A DNA stretch of 64,000 bases, from assembly GCF_025154015.1 (NCBI RefSeq), contig NZ_JAOAMV010000004.1, positions 1 through 64,000 of the forward strand, in the 5' to 3' direction. A program made the position numbers and the translations under genes. This document shows, in pieces, positions 1 through 9,805 of the stretch. Source of the DNA: Tsuneonella litorea (GTDB lineage Bacteria; Pseudomonadota; Alphaproteobacteria; Sphingomonadales; Sphingomonadaceae). The first letter of the stretch is position 1. Each line of letters begins with the position of its first letter. Under the pieces are notes generated by a model that saw only the letters and a list, made by a program, of their open reading frames with translations, was not told where the DNA came from and ran no database searches.

Positions 1-184
1 GCGAGGAAAGCTGCTCGCCCCCGATCCGCGTCAGCCTGCCAGCAACGCAGAACCCGACTTCTTCAACAGAATAGGGGTGGAGAGCGGACATTCGGACAGG
101 AAGAGCTAATTTGCGTCTCTCTATCATTTTGTCGCCTAGCCGAACTCTCCTCTTCCCAGAAAATGGGGCGGGGCGGGCTGGCAG

Positions 185-1675
185 TCACGTCTGCGGGTGG
201 ATGAAGCGGGTTGGGAGTTCGGCCACCCACTTCTTGAGTTCATCCGTCTGAGCGAGGTCACCGGAATAGACGATAGCCGGTTCGTACGGCCCATATTCGC
301 CTGAGCCTATCGCGACCTTCTGGAGGGTTGAGAAGGTGCGAATGCCTGACGGGAGAAGCTCCTCGCGGACCTCCATGTACCGCGTGCTGACATCCGTTGC
401 TTCGCCGACATGGAGTGCACCAAGCCGCCGGAATATGTCGGTTGCGAGCAGGCACGAGCTGAAACACGCCCGGTCCGTGACCAGCACTATTTGCCCGGCC
501 ATCGCAGGATCCGGCAATTTCTCGCTCTCGGAATCGGTATCCGCTGTTTGCTGGCTGGCGCAATCTGGGAGCGCCGGCGCAAACGCTCGCTCCTCTGCGA
601 GGGCCGCTTCCATGTCTTCCACAAGTGCCGAAACATATGCGAAAGACTGCGGGTCGCCACCTTTGAGCCGATCGCGCCAGTCCTGCACGGCCATCAGGTT
701 TCCTTTAGAAACGCGCCAGAAAGCACCGCGACATGTCGCGACCGGCTGCGCTTGTCCGTTTGCCGCTCCTTCTCCCACCAACAGTTTAGCGATCGCCGAG
801 GCATGAGAGGAGTCCCCGCCGCCGTTCCCGCGCAAGTCGAGCACGACCATCGGCGCAGCTCGCAGCTCTTTCTGGAGCCTCTCGACTTCGTCCACCACTT
901 CAGCCGCGCTCGATTCCAGCGTTTGCAGGTGGATCCAGTAACCTCCTTCGAAGGGCTTCACTCCCATGCCGGCAGCGGGCCGCTTTCCTTCGGCGCGCTC
1001 GATGAACGGGAATATCTCGGGAACCGTGATCTGCCTCCATTCGAGCCTCGCTTCAACTCGTTCGCCGGCGATTGACTGGAAGACACAGCTTTCTGGCCTG
1101 CTCAGGAACGGGTTGCCGTCGCGGACCAGCAGCCACGCGGCGTTGGCCGCGAGCTGGGCCTCGATCTCGGGATTGCCCTTGAACGAGCCGATCCGCTGCT
1201 TGGCCCAACTTTCCGCCTCGATCCCGTCGCAGGAAGTTAGCCTATACCCCAAGAGCGCGGAGTCGTTCGTGCCGCGCTCCTGCGCGCCCACCACCCAGCT
1301 TCCCCCGCGCCGCGAGAGGATTATCCCCGCCCATGCCCGGTGCGGGTACTCGACAAGTGAATTTGACCAGATGTGACGATCCCGGAACTCCGCAGCTAGG
1401 CCGGACATCAGGGCGTTGTAGGCGGGATAGCTATCGACCTTAGGAAGTCGGCTCTCGACATTGGCTCGCGCATCTTCGAGCCGCGTCATGAAGACCGTGT
1501 CATTGAGCGAGGGTTCGGCACCGGGATGGTTGCGCTCAACCAACTCCAGCGCAGCTCGCGCGTCGCTTTCAGCGAGCAGACGCCACGGGTTTGCCGTCTC
1601 CTGCGCGAGCGTTTGCACAGCACAGCTTGCCGACGCGCAAGCCAGCACCCTGAAAATGAAACGCCTTAACAACAT
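185..1675 (-). CDS. S41-like (tail-specific) peptidase family protein, secreted
   Basis: Predicted exported 496-aa protein with a C-terminal tail-specific protease fold. A hydrophobic signal segment occupies about residues 5-24. The beta-strand motif LDLRGNGGG lies at 279-287 and the usual nucleophile loop appears as ACFSSC at 403-408. The lysine that normally follows in S41A enzymes (TFGKG) is not seen: the matching stretch reads GEATDVST, so either a tricorn-like catalytic arrangement applies or the protein is inactive. I chose the ATG at 1675 because GGGAGGG lies 7 bases upstream and the signal peptide starts there; an open frame continues upstream to 1789. It stands alone and looks less GC-rich than the his operon beyond it, so it may be accessory. 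Substrate unknown. Confidence 0.75.
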   Translation of the reverse strand: MLLRRFIFRVLACASASCAVQTLAQETANPWRLLAESDARAALELVERNHPGAEPSLNDTVFMTRLEDARANVESRLPKVDSYPAYNALMSGLAAEFRDRHIWSNSLVEYPHRAWAGIILSRRGGSWVVGAQERGTNDSALLGYRLTSCDGIEAESWAKQRIGSFKGNPEIEAQLAANAAWLLVRDGNPFLSRPESCVFQSIAGERVEARLEWRQITVPEIFPFIERAEGKRPAAGMGVKPFEGGYWIHLQTLESSAAEVVDEVERLQKELRAAPMVVLDLRGNGGGDSSHASAIAKLLVGEGAANGQAQPVATCRGAFWRVSKGNLMAVQDWRDRLKGGDPQSFAYVSALVEDMEAALAEERAFAPALPDCASQQTADTDSESEKLPDPAMAGQIVLVTDRACFSSCLLATDIFRRLGALHVGEATDVSTRYMEVREELLPSGIRTFSTLQKVAIGSGEYGPYEPAIVYSGDLAQTDELKKWVAELPTRFIHPQT

Positions 1676-1813
1676 GAGATCCCTCCCAGAGATCGGACGC
1701 AATAATTCGCCAATGAAGGCCATCTCTCGGCGAATCAATAAGGCAAATGTCCGCAAAGGGGTCGTCTGCCGATAGTCCGGTCTTGGCAATGCAGCGCGCC
1801 TGACCAGCCAATC

Positions 1814-2917
1814 TCACTCCAGCCACTCGATGTCCGCGCCGTGCGGGTGCGACCAGGCGAGCAGCGTCTCGTCATCGCCGCCGGGCCAGTAGCGGACCTT
1901 GAGCGCGTGGCGGTGGACGGTCCGGTCGGCCTCGACCGAAACCCACGCGAGCGCCTTGTCCTCGGTCGCCCGCTCGCCCGCCGCTTCCATTGCGGAGGTC
2001 ACGCGGGCCTGCTGATCCTTGGGCACGTATTGCCAGACGATCGAGTGCATCAGGACGCGCGTCGTGCCCTCTGCCTGCGGCTTCGCCAGTTCCGCCTCGA
2101 CGAAATCGGCCGCGTTCATCCGAACGATGTCGGGCGCCTGGTCCTTCGCGGCGGCGATCGCGGCCTCCATCCGGTCGAAGCGCACCGTGTGCTCGGGCCA
2201 GATATAGGCCTTTAGCCGCAGCGCCTGCGCCGGGTCGGTAAGGTCCACCGGGGCGACGTCGCAGCCCTTCAGGCTGGCGATCTCGATATCGACCTGTGGC
2301 GGCGGGGCGCCCTTCCACTCGGGCGCGAAGGTCATCACCGGGCGGTCGGCCCCCGCGCGCGTGCCGCCCAGATCGTAGGCACAGCGGTCCATCATCAGAT
2401 TGATTCCCGCCGACGAGCCGATTTCCAGGCATTCGAAGCGCGGGGGCAATCCCTTGTCTGCCAGCCACAGCATCGCCGCCATGAAGTTGACCGAGCGTCC
2501 GGCCTCGTTGGTCTGCGGCGGGCCGGCGAGCCACGCCATCAGCGGCGCCTCGTGCGCAGCGATCGCATCGCGGACGAGGCCCACGTCGTCGTGCGCCTCG
2601 CGGGTCGGGTTGGGATCGCGGTAGATCGCGCCAAGTTCGGGCTGCGCGCCCGAGAGCCACAGCGAGTGGATCCCGCCCGCGATGCGCAACGGCAGCGCGT
2701 CGGCGAGCGGGGCGCCCTGCCACTTGCGGATGCGGTCGAGCAGCGCGCCTGGTTCGTCGCTGTCGAGCAGTTCGGCGACCGCGGCGACGATCCGCGCGGT
2801 GATCGGTGCATTCGCCGCCCGGCAATAGGCGACCTGGTTCTCGAACGCGCGCGCCACGGCTCCCTCGCCGGTCAGGTCGATGTCGACCAGCTCGTACTTC
2901 GCCCTGCCGTCAGCCAT
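1814..2917 (-). CDS. DUF2332 family protein
   Basis: A 367-aa soluble protein recognised as DUF2332, an alphaproteobacterial and actinobacterial family of unknown function. Supporting features are the glycine-rich LEIGSSAGINLMMDR block in the middle, which resembles a nucleotide or SAM-binding loop, and the ending in WSHPHG. No signal peptide or membrane segment is present. The ATG at 2917 is preceded by AAGGTGGG. The open frame runs on upstream for hundreds of codons antisense to hisG, but that extension is low-complexity and Arg-rich and is rejected. It is divergent from hisG with 45 bp between the starts, so the two share a promoter region. The SAM-dependent role is inference from the GSSAG motif only. 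Confidence 0.8.
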   Translation of the reverse strand: MADGRAKYELVDIDLTGEGAVARAFENQVAYCRAANAPITARIVAAVAELLDSDEPGALLDRIRKWQGAPLADALPLRIAGGIHSLWLSGAQPELGAIYRDPNPTREAHDDVGLVRDAIAAHEAPLMAWLAGPPQTNEAGRSVNFMAAMLWLADKGLPPRFECLEIGSSAGINLMMDRCAYDLGGTRAGADRPVMTFAPEWKGAPPPQVDIEIASLKGCDVAPVDLTDPAQALRLKAYIWPEHTVRFDRMEAAIAAAKDQAPDIVRMNAADFVEAELAKPQAEGTTRVLMHSIVWQYVPKDQQARVTSAMEAAGERATEDKALAWVSVEADRTVHRHALKVRYWPGGDDETLLAWSHPHGADIEWLE

Positions 2918-2962
2918 CTTGCCCACCTTTCGCAAGTTGCCCTTTTTCCGCCCGCACCCTAA

Positions 2963-3628
2963 GTGCGCCGCGCCGTGCCAGAAACCTCCAGCCTTCCGCT
3001 CACCTTCGCCGTCCCCAAGGGTCGCATCCTCGACGAGGCGCTGCCGCTGATGGCGCGCGCGGGCGTCGTGCCCGAAGCCGGCTTTCACGACAAGGGCGAC
3101 CGGCGCCTCGCCTTCGCCTGCGAGGGCGCGGACTACCGCGTGATCCGGGTGCGCGCCTTCGACGTCGCCACCTTCGTCGCGCACGGCGCCGCGCAGGCCG
3201 GGATCGTCGGCGCGGACGTGATCGAGGAGTTCGACTACTCGGACCTCTATGCCCCGGTCGACCTCGGCATCGGGTACTGCCGCCTGTCGGTGGCCGAACC
3301 CGCCGCCGGCGCCGCCTCGATCGACGGCAGCACGCACGTGCGCGTGGCGACCAAGTATCCCAACCTCACCCGCCGTCACTTCGAGGCGAAAGGCGTGCAG
3401 GCCGAGTGCGTTAAGCTGAACGGGGCGATGGAAATCGCCCCCGAGCTGGGACTGGCAGGGCGGATCGTCGACCTCGTCTCGAGTGGGCAGACGCTGAAGG
3501 ACAACGGCCTGGTCGAGACGTCCACGATCATGGAAATCACCGCACGGCTGATCGTCAACCGCGCCGCGCTCAAGACCGATCCGCGCGTCGCCGCGCTGGT
3601 CGAGCGATTCCGGGAGATCGCGTCGTGA
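2963..3628 (+). CDS. hisG: ATP phosphoribosyltransferase, short form (HisG)
   Basis: Catalyses the first step of histidine synthesis, joining ATP and PRPP to give phosphoribosyl-ATP in the cytoplasm. The 221-aa length is that of the short HisG class, which lacks the C-terminal regulatory domain and normally works with HisZ; no hisZ is in this window. Key signs are FAVPKGR at 15-21, [10 protein letters not shown] near 80-89, and the PRPP-binding signature [10 protein letters not shown] at 170-179. The start is GTG at 2963; an in-frame GTG at 2975 is also possible. It opens the hisG-hisD-nusB-thiL run, overlapping hisD by GTGA. Confidence 0.95.
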   Translation: MRRAVPETSSLPLTFAVPKGRILDEALPLMARAGVVPEAGFHDKGDRRLAFACEGADYRVIRVRAFDVATFVAHGAAQAGIVGADVIEEFDYSDLYAPVDLGIGYCRLSVAEPAAGAASIDGSTHVRVATKYPNLTRRHFEAKGVQAECVKLNGAMEIAPELGLAGRIVDLVSSGQTLKDNGLVETSTIMEITARLIVNRAALKTDPRVAALVERFREIAS

Positions 3629-4914
3629 AGCGCCTCCGCAGCTCCGATCCGGGCTTCGACATGGCGTTTCGCCGCATCGTCGACGACCGCCGCGAGAGCG
3701 ACGAGAACGTCGCCGGGGACGTCGCCGACATCCTCGCGCGGGTAAAGGCAAGGGGCGACGCGGCGCTCAGCGAATACACCCACCGGTTCGACGACCACCA
3801 ACTGACCGAAGACGCCGACTGGCGGATCGATCTGGCGGACTGCAAGGCGGCGTTCGACGGGCTCGACGGGGCCTTGCGCGACGCGCTGACCCTCGCTGCC
3901 GACCGCATCCGCGCCTATCACGAAAAGCAGCTCCCTGCCGACCGCGACGAAACCGACGCGAGCGGCGTGCGGCTCGGCGCGCGCTGGCGGCCGGTCGATG
4001 CCGCGGGCCTCTATGTGCCCGGCGGGCGCGCCGCCTACCCCTCCTCGCTGCTGATGAACGCGATTCCCGCCAAGGTCGCGGGCGTCGAGCGGCTCGCCGT
4101 CGTCACGCCCACCCCGGGCGGGAAGACCAACCCGCTGGTGCTCGCCGCCGCGCACGTCGCGGGCGTCGACGAGGTCTGGCGGATTGGCGGCGCGCAGGCG
4201 ATCGCCGCGCTCGCCTATGGCACGGAGCGCATCCGGCGGGTCGACGTCATCACCGGTCCCGGCAACGCCTGGGTCGCCGAGGCCAAGCGCCAGCTGTTCG
4301 GCGTGGTCGGCATCGACATGGTCGCCGGCCCGAGCGAGATTCTCGTCATCGCCGACCGGCACAACGATCCCGACTGGATCGCCGCCGACCTGCTCAGCCA
4401 GGCCGAGCACGATCCCGACGCGCAGTCGATCCTCATCACCGACGACGCCGACTTCGCCGAGCAGGTCGAGGACCGGGTGGACGTCCAGTGCGCGATGCTC
4501 AAGACGCACAAGGTCGCGCGGGCGAGCTGGGACGATCACGGGGTGATGATTGTGGTCGACAACCTCGAGCAGGCGATCCCGCTCGCCAACGCGCTCGCTG
4601 CCGAGCACGTCGAGCTTGCCGTCGCCGACCCGGAGCCGTTCGTCGAGGGCATCCGCCATGTCGGCAGCCTGTTCATCGGCCGCATGGCCCCCGAAGCGGT
4701 CGGCGATTACGTCGCCGGGCCGAACCACGTCCTTCCCACCGGCCGCCGCGCGCGGTTCTCGAGCGGGCTGTCGGTGCTCGACTTCATGAAGCGCACGAGC
4801 TTCATCGAGGTCGACGCCCCGGCGCTTGCGGCCATCGGGCCGGCCGCCGCCGCCCTCGCCCACGCCGAGGGCCTCGAGGCGCACGCCCGCTCGATCGAAC
4901 TGAGACTGAAATGA
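3625..4914 (+). CDS. hisD: histidinol dehydrogenase (HisD)
   Basis: Zinc- and NAD-dependent enzyme that oxidises histidinol to histidine in two steps, completing the pathway. The 429-aa length is normal. It carries the family stretches [45 protein letters not shown] and [10 protein letters not shown], the last holding the conserved Gln-His pair at the zinc site. The start is GTG at 3625, overlapping the hisG stop (GTGA), and its own stop overlaps the nusB ATG (ATGA). A long reverse-strand open frame over this gene is a coding shadow. Confidence 0.96.
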   Translation: MKRLRSSDPGFDMAFRRIVDDRRESDENVAGDVADILARVKARGDAALSEYTHRFDDHQLTEDADWRIDLADCKAAFDGLDGALRDALTLAADRIRAYHEKQLPADRDETDASGVRLGARWRPVDAAGLYVPGGRAAYPSSLLMNAIPAKVAGVERLAVVTPTPGGKTNPLVLAAAHVAGVDEVWRIGGAQAIAALAYGTERIRRVDVITGPGNAWVAEAKRQLFGVVGIDMVAGPSEILVIADRHNDPDWIAADLLSQAEHDPDAQSILITDDADFAEQVEDRVDVQCAMLKTHKVARASWDDHGVMIVVDNLEQAIPLANALAAEHVELAVADPEPFVEGIRHVGSLFIGRMAPEAVGDYVAGPNHVLPTGRRARFSSGLSVLDFMKRTSFIEVDAPALAAIGPAAAALAHAEGLEAHARSIELRLK

Positions 4915-5375
4915 ACAACAATTCCCCCCACAATCCGCGATCGCAGGCCCGCTCGGCCGCCCGCCTCGCCGCCGTCCAGGCGCTCTACCAGCACCAGATG
5001 GAAGGCACCGGCGAAGCGCGGCTGCTCGACGAATTCCACCAGCACCGGCTGGGCATGACCGTCGACGAGGAGGAGTATGCCGATGCCGAGGTCGATTTCT
5101 TCGACGACCTGGTGAAGGGCGCCCTCGCCCGGACGGACGAGATCGACGAACTGGTCGCCGGCAAGCTCGCCGCCGGCTGGACGCTTGCCCGGCTCGACAA
5201 GACGATGCTCCAGATCCTTCGCGGCGGCACCTACGAACTGCTCGCCCGCGCCGACGTACCGGTCGCTGCCGCGATCAGCGAATGGGTCGACGTCGCCAAG
5301 GCGTTCTTCGACGACCGCGAGGCCAAGTTCGTCAACGGCGTCCTCGACGCGGTCGCCAGGGACGTGCGCGCCTGA
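4911..5375 (+). CDS. nusB: transcription antitermination factor NusB
   Basis: RNA-binding factor that with NusE (S10) binds boxA and supports rRNA antitermination. The 154-aa all-helical protein begins with a basic, polar N-terminus followed by the typical ARLAAVQALYQHQMEG helix. It has the family's LDKTMLQILRGGTYELL and the C-terminal KFVNGVLDAVAR. The ATG overlaps the hisD stop as ATGA and its stop overlaps the proposed CTG start of thiL, so it sits inside a translationally coupled run. A nusB-thiL pairing is common in proteobacteria. Confidence 0.95.
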   Translation: MNNNSPHNPRSQARSAARLAAVQALYQHQMEGTGEARLLDEFHQHRLGMTVDEEEYADAEVDFFDDLVKGALARTDEIDELVAGKLAAGWTLARLDKTMLQILRGGTYELLARADVPVAAAISEWVDVAKAFFDDREAKFVNGVLDAVARDVRA

Positions 5376-6250
5376 GCGGCGAGGCCGCCTTCATCGACGC
5401 CCTGCGCCGCATCGCGACGCACCCTGCCGCCCGCGGGCTGGCGGACGATGCCGCGGTCCTCGACATCGGGGGCGAAACGCTCGTCCTCACGCACGACGCC
5501 ATGGTCGAGGGCGTGCACTGGCTCCCGGGTCAGGACATGGCCGACGTCGCCTGGAAACTGGTCGCCGTGAACCTGTCCGACCTTGCCGCGAAGGGGGCCG
5601 AGCCCTTGGGCGTGCTCTTGGGCCATATGCTCGGCGGCGACGAGGCGCGGTTCCTCGAGGGCCTCGCGGATGTGCTCGGCGAATATGGGGTGCCGCTGCT
5701 GGGCGGCGATACCGTGGCAGGGGGGCCGCCGCTCGCGCTCGGCCTCACCGCGCTCGGCCGTGCGACCTTTCGCCCCGTGCCGGCTCGCAGCGGAGCGCGA
5801 CCGGGCGACGAGGTATGGCTTGCCGGCACGATCGGCGGAGCGATGACGGGGTTCGAGGCGCTGCGCGACGCGACCGGCGCCGATAGCGAGGCGTACCGCC
5901 GCCCGCGCCCCCTCCTCGCCGAAGGGCGCGCGCTCGCGCCGCGGGTAACCGCGATGCTCGACGTTTCCGACGGCCTCCTTCTCGACGCGGCCAGGATCGC
6001 GGAAGCGAGCGCAGTCACGGTCGACCTCGCACCGATGAATGTTCCCCTTGCCGCGCCGCAAGACCGGCGCGCCGATGCGCTGCGCTGGGGCGACGATTAC
6101 GCCCTTCTGTTCACCCTGCCCCCCGGGACGCCTCTGCCCGTTCCCGCGAGCCGGATCGGCAACGTCTTGCCGCGTGGCGCTGAGCCCCTGCTGCTCGACG
6201 GAACGGCGGTTCCGCCAGAACGCCCGCTCGGTTACCTGCACGGCCGCTGA
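5372..6250 (+). CDS. thiL: thiamine-monophosphate kinase (ThiL), probable CTG start
   Basis: ATP-dependent kinase converting thiamine phosphate to thiamine diphosphate. The 292-aa product shows the N-terminal [19 protein letters not shown], the Mg-binding [13 protein letters not shown], and the later [15 protein letters not shown], all typical of ThiL. The start is unusual. The homologous N-terminus ([15 protein letters not shown]) lines up with a CTG at 5372 that overlaps the nusB stop as CTGA; the nearest in-frame ATG (5282) lies deep inside nusB and there is no in-frame GTG or TTG between. This fits the stop/start coupling used throughout the operon. The family call is secure; the exact start is inferred. 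Confidence 0.88.
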   Translation: MSGEAAFIDALRRIATHPAARGLADDAAVLDIGGETLVLTHDAMVEGVHWLPGQDMADVAWKLVAVNLSDLAAKGAEPLGVLLGHMLGGDEARFLEGLADVLGEYGVPLLGGDTVAGGPPLALGLTALGRATFRPVPARSGARPGDEVWLAGTIGGAMTGFEALRDATGADSEAYRRPRPLLAEGRALAPRVTAMLDVSDGLLLDAARIAEASAVTVDLAPMNVPLAAPQDRRADALRWGDDYALLFTLPPGTPLPVPASRIGNVLPRGAEPLLLDGTAVPPERPLGYLHGR

Positions 6251-6302
6251 CACCGCCGGCGAGCGACCGGGGGAATACCCGCGCGATGCAGCCGTTTCTC
6301 AC

Positions 6303-6330
6303 TTGCGCGCCCGAGTCGCGGCCTTATACC
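6303..6330 (+). promoter_or_regulatory. possible sigma70-type promoter for hppA
   Basis: In the 145-bp gap between thiL and hppA, TTGCGC (6303-6308) and TATACC (6325-6330) are spaced 16 bp apart, about 65 bases before the start codon. It is the best -35/-10 pair I see in the gap, but the -35 is weak. Confidence 0.3.
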
Positions 6331-6395
6331 TCGCGGCCTCTTACGCTGCCCGGGAGAGGCGGCGATCATCCACGTCAAGCAGGAGGGGACTTTCC

Positions 6396-8552
6396 GTGGA
6401 CTTTGTCTTGATATCCATAATACTCGGGTTGCTGGCCGTCGTGTACGGCTTCGTCACCAGCCGCCAGGTGCTCGGGGCGAGCGCCGGCAGCGACAAGATG
6501 CAGGAAATCGCCGCGGCCATCCAGGAAGGTGCGCAAGCCTATCTGAAGCGCCAGTACACCACGATCGCGATGGTCGGCGTCGTCGTCGCCGTTCTCGTCT
6601 TCGTGTTCCTCGGCGCCATTTCCGCCAGCGGGTTCGTGCTCGGCGCGATCCTCTCGGGCGTGGCCGGCTTCATCGGGATGAACATTTCGGTCCGCTCGAA
6701 CGTCCGCACCGCGCAGGCTGCCTCGACCGGACTGCAGCAGGGCCTGACGATGGCCTTCCGCGCGGGCGCGATCACCGGCATGCTGGTGGCGGGCCTTGCC
6801 CTCCTCGCGATCGCGGTGTTCTTCTGGGTGCTGACCAGTTCGATGGGCTATGCCGCGAATGACCGCATCGTGGTCGACGCGCTCGTCGCGCTGGCGTTCG
6901 GCGCCTCGCTGATCTCGATCTTCGCGCGGCTTGGCGGCGGCATCTTCACCAAGGCCGCCGACGTCGGCGCCGACCTCGTCGGCAAGGTCGAGGCAGGCAT
7001 TCCCGAAGACGATCCGCGCAACCCCGCAGTGATCGCCGACAACGTGGGCGACAACGTCGGCGACTGCGCCGGCATGGCCGCGGACCTGTTCGAGACCTAC
7101 GTCGTCACCGTGGGCGCCACCATGGTGCTCACCGCGCTGCTCATGAAGGGCCTTGGCGACCTGCTGATGCCGATGATGAGCCTGCCGCTGCTGATCGGCG
7201 GGGCGTGCATCCTGACCTCGATCATCGGCACCTATTTCGTCCGCCTCGGCGGAGGAAAGAACGTGATGGGCGCGATGTACAAGGGCTTCCTCGTCACCGC
7301 TGTCCTGTCGGTCCCGCTGATCTGGGTCGCCATCGATGCCGCCATCGGCATCGACACCGAGATCACCCGCAGCCTGGCGGATGTCAGCGCCGGGCAGCCG
7401 ATCGCCGAGGAAGGCCTGGCCGAACAGGTGGTCAGCTTCACCGGCTGGGACCTGTTCTGGTGTTCGCTGCTCGGCCTCGTCATCACCGGGCTGATCATCT
7501 GGATCACCGAATACTACACCGGTACAAACTATCGCCCGGTACGCTCGATCGCCAAGTCTTCGGAAACCGGCCACGGCACCAACGTGATCCAGGGCCTCGC
7601 CATCAGCATGGAAGCGACCGCGCTGCCGACGCTGGTGATCGTTGCGGGCATCGTGATCGCCTACCAGCTCGCTGGCCTGATCGGGATCGCCTATGCGGCG
7701 ACTGCGATGCTGGCGCTGGCCGGCATGGTCGTGGCGCTCGACGCCTATGGCCCGGTCACCGACAACGCCGGCGGCATCGCCGAGATGGCGGGCCTCGACG
7801 ACAGCGTGCGCGAGAAGACCGACCTGCTCGATGCGGTGGGTAACACCACCAAGGCGGTGACCAAGGGCTATGCGATCGGATCGGCCGGCCTTGCCGCGCT
7901 GGTGCTGTTCGCCGCCTACACCACCGACCTCGGCGAGTTCTTCCCGAACACCGACGTCGATTTCAGCCTCGAAAACCCGTACGTGATCGTCGGGCTGCTG
8001 CTCGGCGCGCTGCTGCCCTACCTGTTCGGCTCGATGGGCATGACCGCCGTCGGCCGCGCGGCAGGAGACGTGGTGATCGACGTGCGCGACCAGTTCGCGA
8101 ACAACCCGGGCATCATGACCCACGAGTCGAAGCCCAACTACGCGCGCACGGTCGACCTCGTCACCAAGGCCGCCATCAAGGAGATGATCATCCCCTCGAT
8201 GCTGCCGGTGCTGGCGCCGATCGTGGTCTACTTCGCGATCACCGCGATCGCCGGGCAGGCCAACGGCTTCGCGGCATTGGGCGCACTGCTCCTCGGCGTG
8301 ATCGTCGGCGGGCTGTTCGTCGCGCTGTCGATGACCGCCGGCGGCGGCGCGTGGGACAACGCGAAGAAGTACATCGAGGACGGCAACCACGGCGGCAAGG
8401 GCTCCGAAGCCCACAAGGCCGCGGTGACCGGCGATACCGTGGGCGATCCCTACAAGGACACCGCGGGGCCAGCCGTGAACCCGATGATCAAGATCACCAA
8501 CATCGTCGCGCTGCTTCTGCTCGCGGCGCTCGCGGCGGGCGGCGCGGGCTGA
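6396..8552 (+). CDS. hppA: membrane-bound proton-pumping inorganic pyrophosphatase (HppA)
   Basis: Integral membrane enzyme that couples hydrolysis of pyrophosphate to proton export, made of about 16 membrane helices. The 718-aa product carries the active-site motif DVGADLVGK near residue 189, followed by [19 protein letters not shown], and a C-terminal [18 protein letters not shown]. The cation-dependence position reads GNTTKA (about 482-487); a lysine there is known to mark K+-independent H+-pumping members. The GTG at 6396 was chosen because AGGAGGGG lies at 6381-6388 and the first membrane helix follows at once; the upstream extension of the open frame is out of character. It is monocistronic, with its own terminator downstream. 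Confidence 0.96.
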   Translation: MDFVLISIILGLLAVVYGFVTSRQVLGASAGSDKMQEIAAAIQEGAQAYLKRQYTTIAMVGVVVAVLVFVFLGAISASGFVLGAILSGVAGFIGMNISVRSNVRTAQAASTGLQQGLTMAFRAGAITGMLVAGLALLAIAVFFWVLTSSMGYAANDRIVVDALVALAFGASLISIFARLGGGIFTKAADVGADLVGKVEAGIPEDDPRNPAVIADNVGDNVGDCAGMAADLFETYVVTVGATMVLTALLMKGLGDLLMPMMSLPLLIGGACILTSIIGTYFVRLGGGKNVMGAMYKGFLVTAVLSVPLIWVAIDAAIGIDTEITRSLADVSAGQPIAEEGLAEQVVSFTGWDLFWCSLLGLVITGLIIWITEYYTGTNYRPVRSIAKSSETGHGTNVIQGLAISMEATALPTLVIVAGIVIAYQLAGLIGIAYAATAMLALAGMVVALDAYGPVTDNAGGIAEMAGLDDSVREKTDLLDAVGNTTKAVTKGYAIGSAGLAALVLFAAYTTDLGEFFPNTDVDFSLENPYVIVGLLLGALLPYLFGSMGMTAVGRAAGDVVIDVRDQFANNPGIMTHESKPNYARTVDLVTKAAIKEMIIPSMLPVLAPIVVYFAITAIAGQANGFAALGALLLGVIVGGLFVALSMTAGGGAWDNAKKYIEDGNHGGKGSEAHKAAVTGDTVGDPYKDTAGPAVNPMIKITNIVALLLLAALAAGGAG

Positions 8553-8585
8553 AGCACACACCGCTCCGTTAAGAAATACGCAGGA

Positions 8586-8620
8586 CCCCGCCTCGTTTCG
8601 ATACGGGGCGGGGTTTTGTT
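8586..8620 (+). terminator. rho-independent terminator of hppA
   Basis: An 11-bp stem pairs CCCCGCCTCGT (8586-8596) with ACGGGGCGGGG (8603-8613), with one G-T pair, around a 6-base loop. It is followed at once by TTTTGTTT. It lies 34 bases past the hppA stop codon, so hppA transcription ends here and the next gene needs its own promoter. Confidence 0.88.
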
Positions 8621-8655
8621 TGCCCGCGTTAAATCTTCCTCCAGCGCCCGCGGGT

Positions 8656-9801
8656 ATGGCGCCTGCGATGGAACACGCAGTCGGCCTGGCTACCTCGGGC
8701 GAAACGGATGCCGGTGCGCTCGCAGTACGCCCGTGGCGCGCGTTCGGTGACGATTCGGGGTGGGATGCGCTTGCCGACAGGGCGGCCGAGCCCAACCCGT
8801 TTGCCGAGCGCTGGTTCGTGCAGGCTGGACTGGAAGCCATCGGGCGCGGCGAGCAGCCACTGATCGCGGCCTTCGAATCGGGCGGCAAACTGGCCGGGCT
8901 CATTCCGCTCGCGCGCAGCCTGGCCTACGAAGGCTATCCCCTGCCTCACATCGCGAACTGGCGCCACGCGAATGCCTTTCTCGGCACGCCGCTGGTCGCC
9001 GCGGGGCACGAGCACGCGTTCTGGCGCGCCCTGCTCGGCTGGGCCGATGCGCACGCGGGCATCGCCCTCTTCCTCCATCTCGACCTGCTGCCCACCGGCG
9101 AGCCGCTGTTCGCGGCACTGCGCGACGTATGCCTGGTCGACGCGCGTCCCGCCGCGGTCGTCCACCGCCATGAGCGGGCGGCGCTCCAATCCGACCTTGC
9201 TCCGGAAGCCTATTTCGAAGCCGCGATGAGCGGCAAGAAGCGCAAGGAACTGCGCCGCCAGTTCGCTCGCCTGTCGGAACTCGGCGCGCTCTCCTTCGAG
9301 CGCCGCGACGACGCGGAAGGCATCGAGCCCTGGTGCGATACCTTCCTCGCGCTCGAACGGGCCGGCTGGAAGGGTGCAGAAGGCTCGGCGCTTGCCTGCA
9401 ATCCGGCCACGGACCGGTTCTTTCGGACCGTCCTGCGGCGTGCGGCGACCCACGGCCGGCTCGAACGGCTGGCGCTGACGCTCGACGGACGGCCCGTCGC
9501 CATGCTGGCGAACCTGATCGTCCCGCCGGGCGCCTTCAGCTTCAAGACTACTTACGACGAGGGTCTGGCCCGATTTTCGCCCGGCGTGCTGCTCCAGCGC
9601 GAGAACCTTGCCCTCCTCGCGCGCGACGACATCGCGTGGGCCGACAGCTGCGCTGCCCCCGACCACCCGATGATCGAACGAATCTGGCGCGAACGGCGCG
9701 AGATCGCCCGCGTCAGCATCGCGATCGGCGGGCCTGCCCGCCGGGCCGCCGCCGCTCTCCTCTTCCGCGCCGAAACCGGCGCACCGCTCGAAGGACTCTA
9801 G
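8656..9801 (+). CDS. GNAT-fold acyltransferase-like protein (BioF2/CelD-like)
   Basis: A 381-aa cytoplasmic protein resembling the Acetyltransf_6 (BioF2/CelD-like) branch of the GNAT superfamily, whose members act on polysaccharide or lipid precursors. The typical region is AMSGKKRKELRRQFARL followed by an LSFE strand, then the C-terminal GNAT core with NLIVPPGAFSFKTTYDE and FSPGVLLQRENL. The first open codon, TTG at 8620, lies in the hppA terminator tail, so ATG 8656 is preferred; ATG 8668 is possible. No strong ribosome-binding site is visible. The next gene starts 4 bases after its stop, so the two are probably co-transcribed. The substrate cannot be told from sequence. Confidence 0.75.
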   Translation: MAPAMEHAVGLATSGETDAGALAVRPWRAFGDDSGWDALADRAAEPNPFAERWFVQAGLEAIGRGEQPLIAAFESGGKLAGLIPLARSLAYEGYPLPHIANWRHANAFLGTPLVAAGHEHAFWRALLGWADAHAGIALFLHLDLLPTGEPLFAALRDVCLVDARPAAVVHRHERAALQSDLAPEAYFEAAMSGKKRKELRRQFARLSELGALSFERRDDAEGIEPWCDTFLALERAGWKGAEGSALACNPATDRFFRTVLRRAATHGRLERLALTLDGRPVAMLANLIVPPGAFSFKTTYDEGLARFSPGVLLQRENLALLARDDIAWADSCAAPDHPMIERIWRERREIARVSIAIGGPARRAAAALLFRAETGAPLEGL

Positions 9802-9805
9802 CCCC

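Noticed and set aside
1-184. Left edge of the window
   Set aside because: No open frame, RNA gene or regulatory element is supportable; any gene crossing the edge cannot be judged from here.
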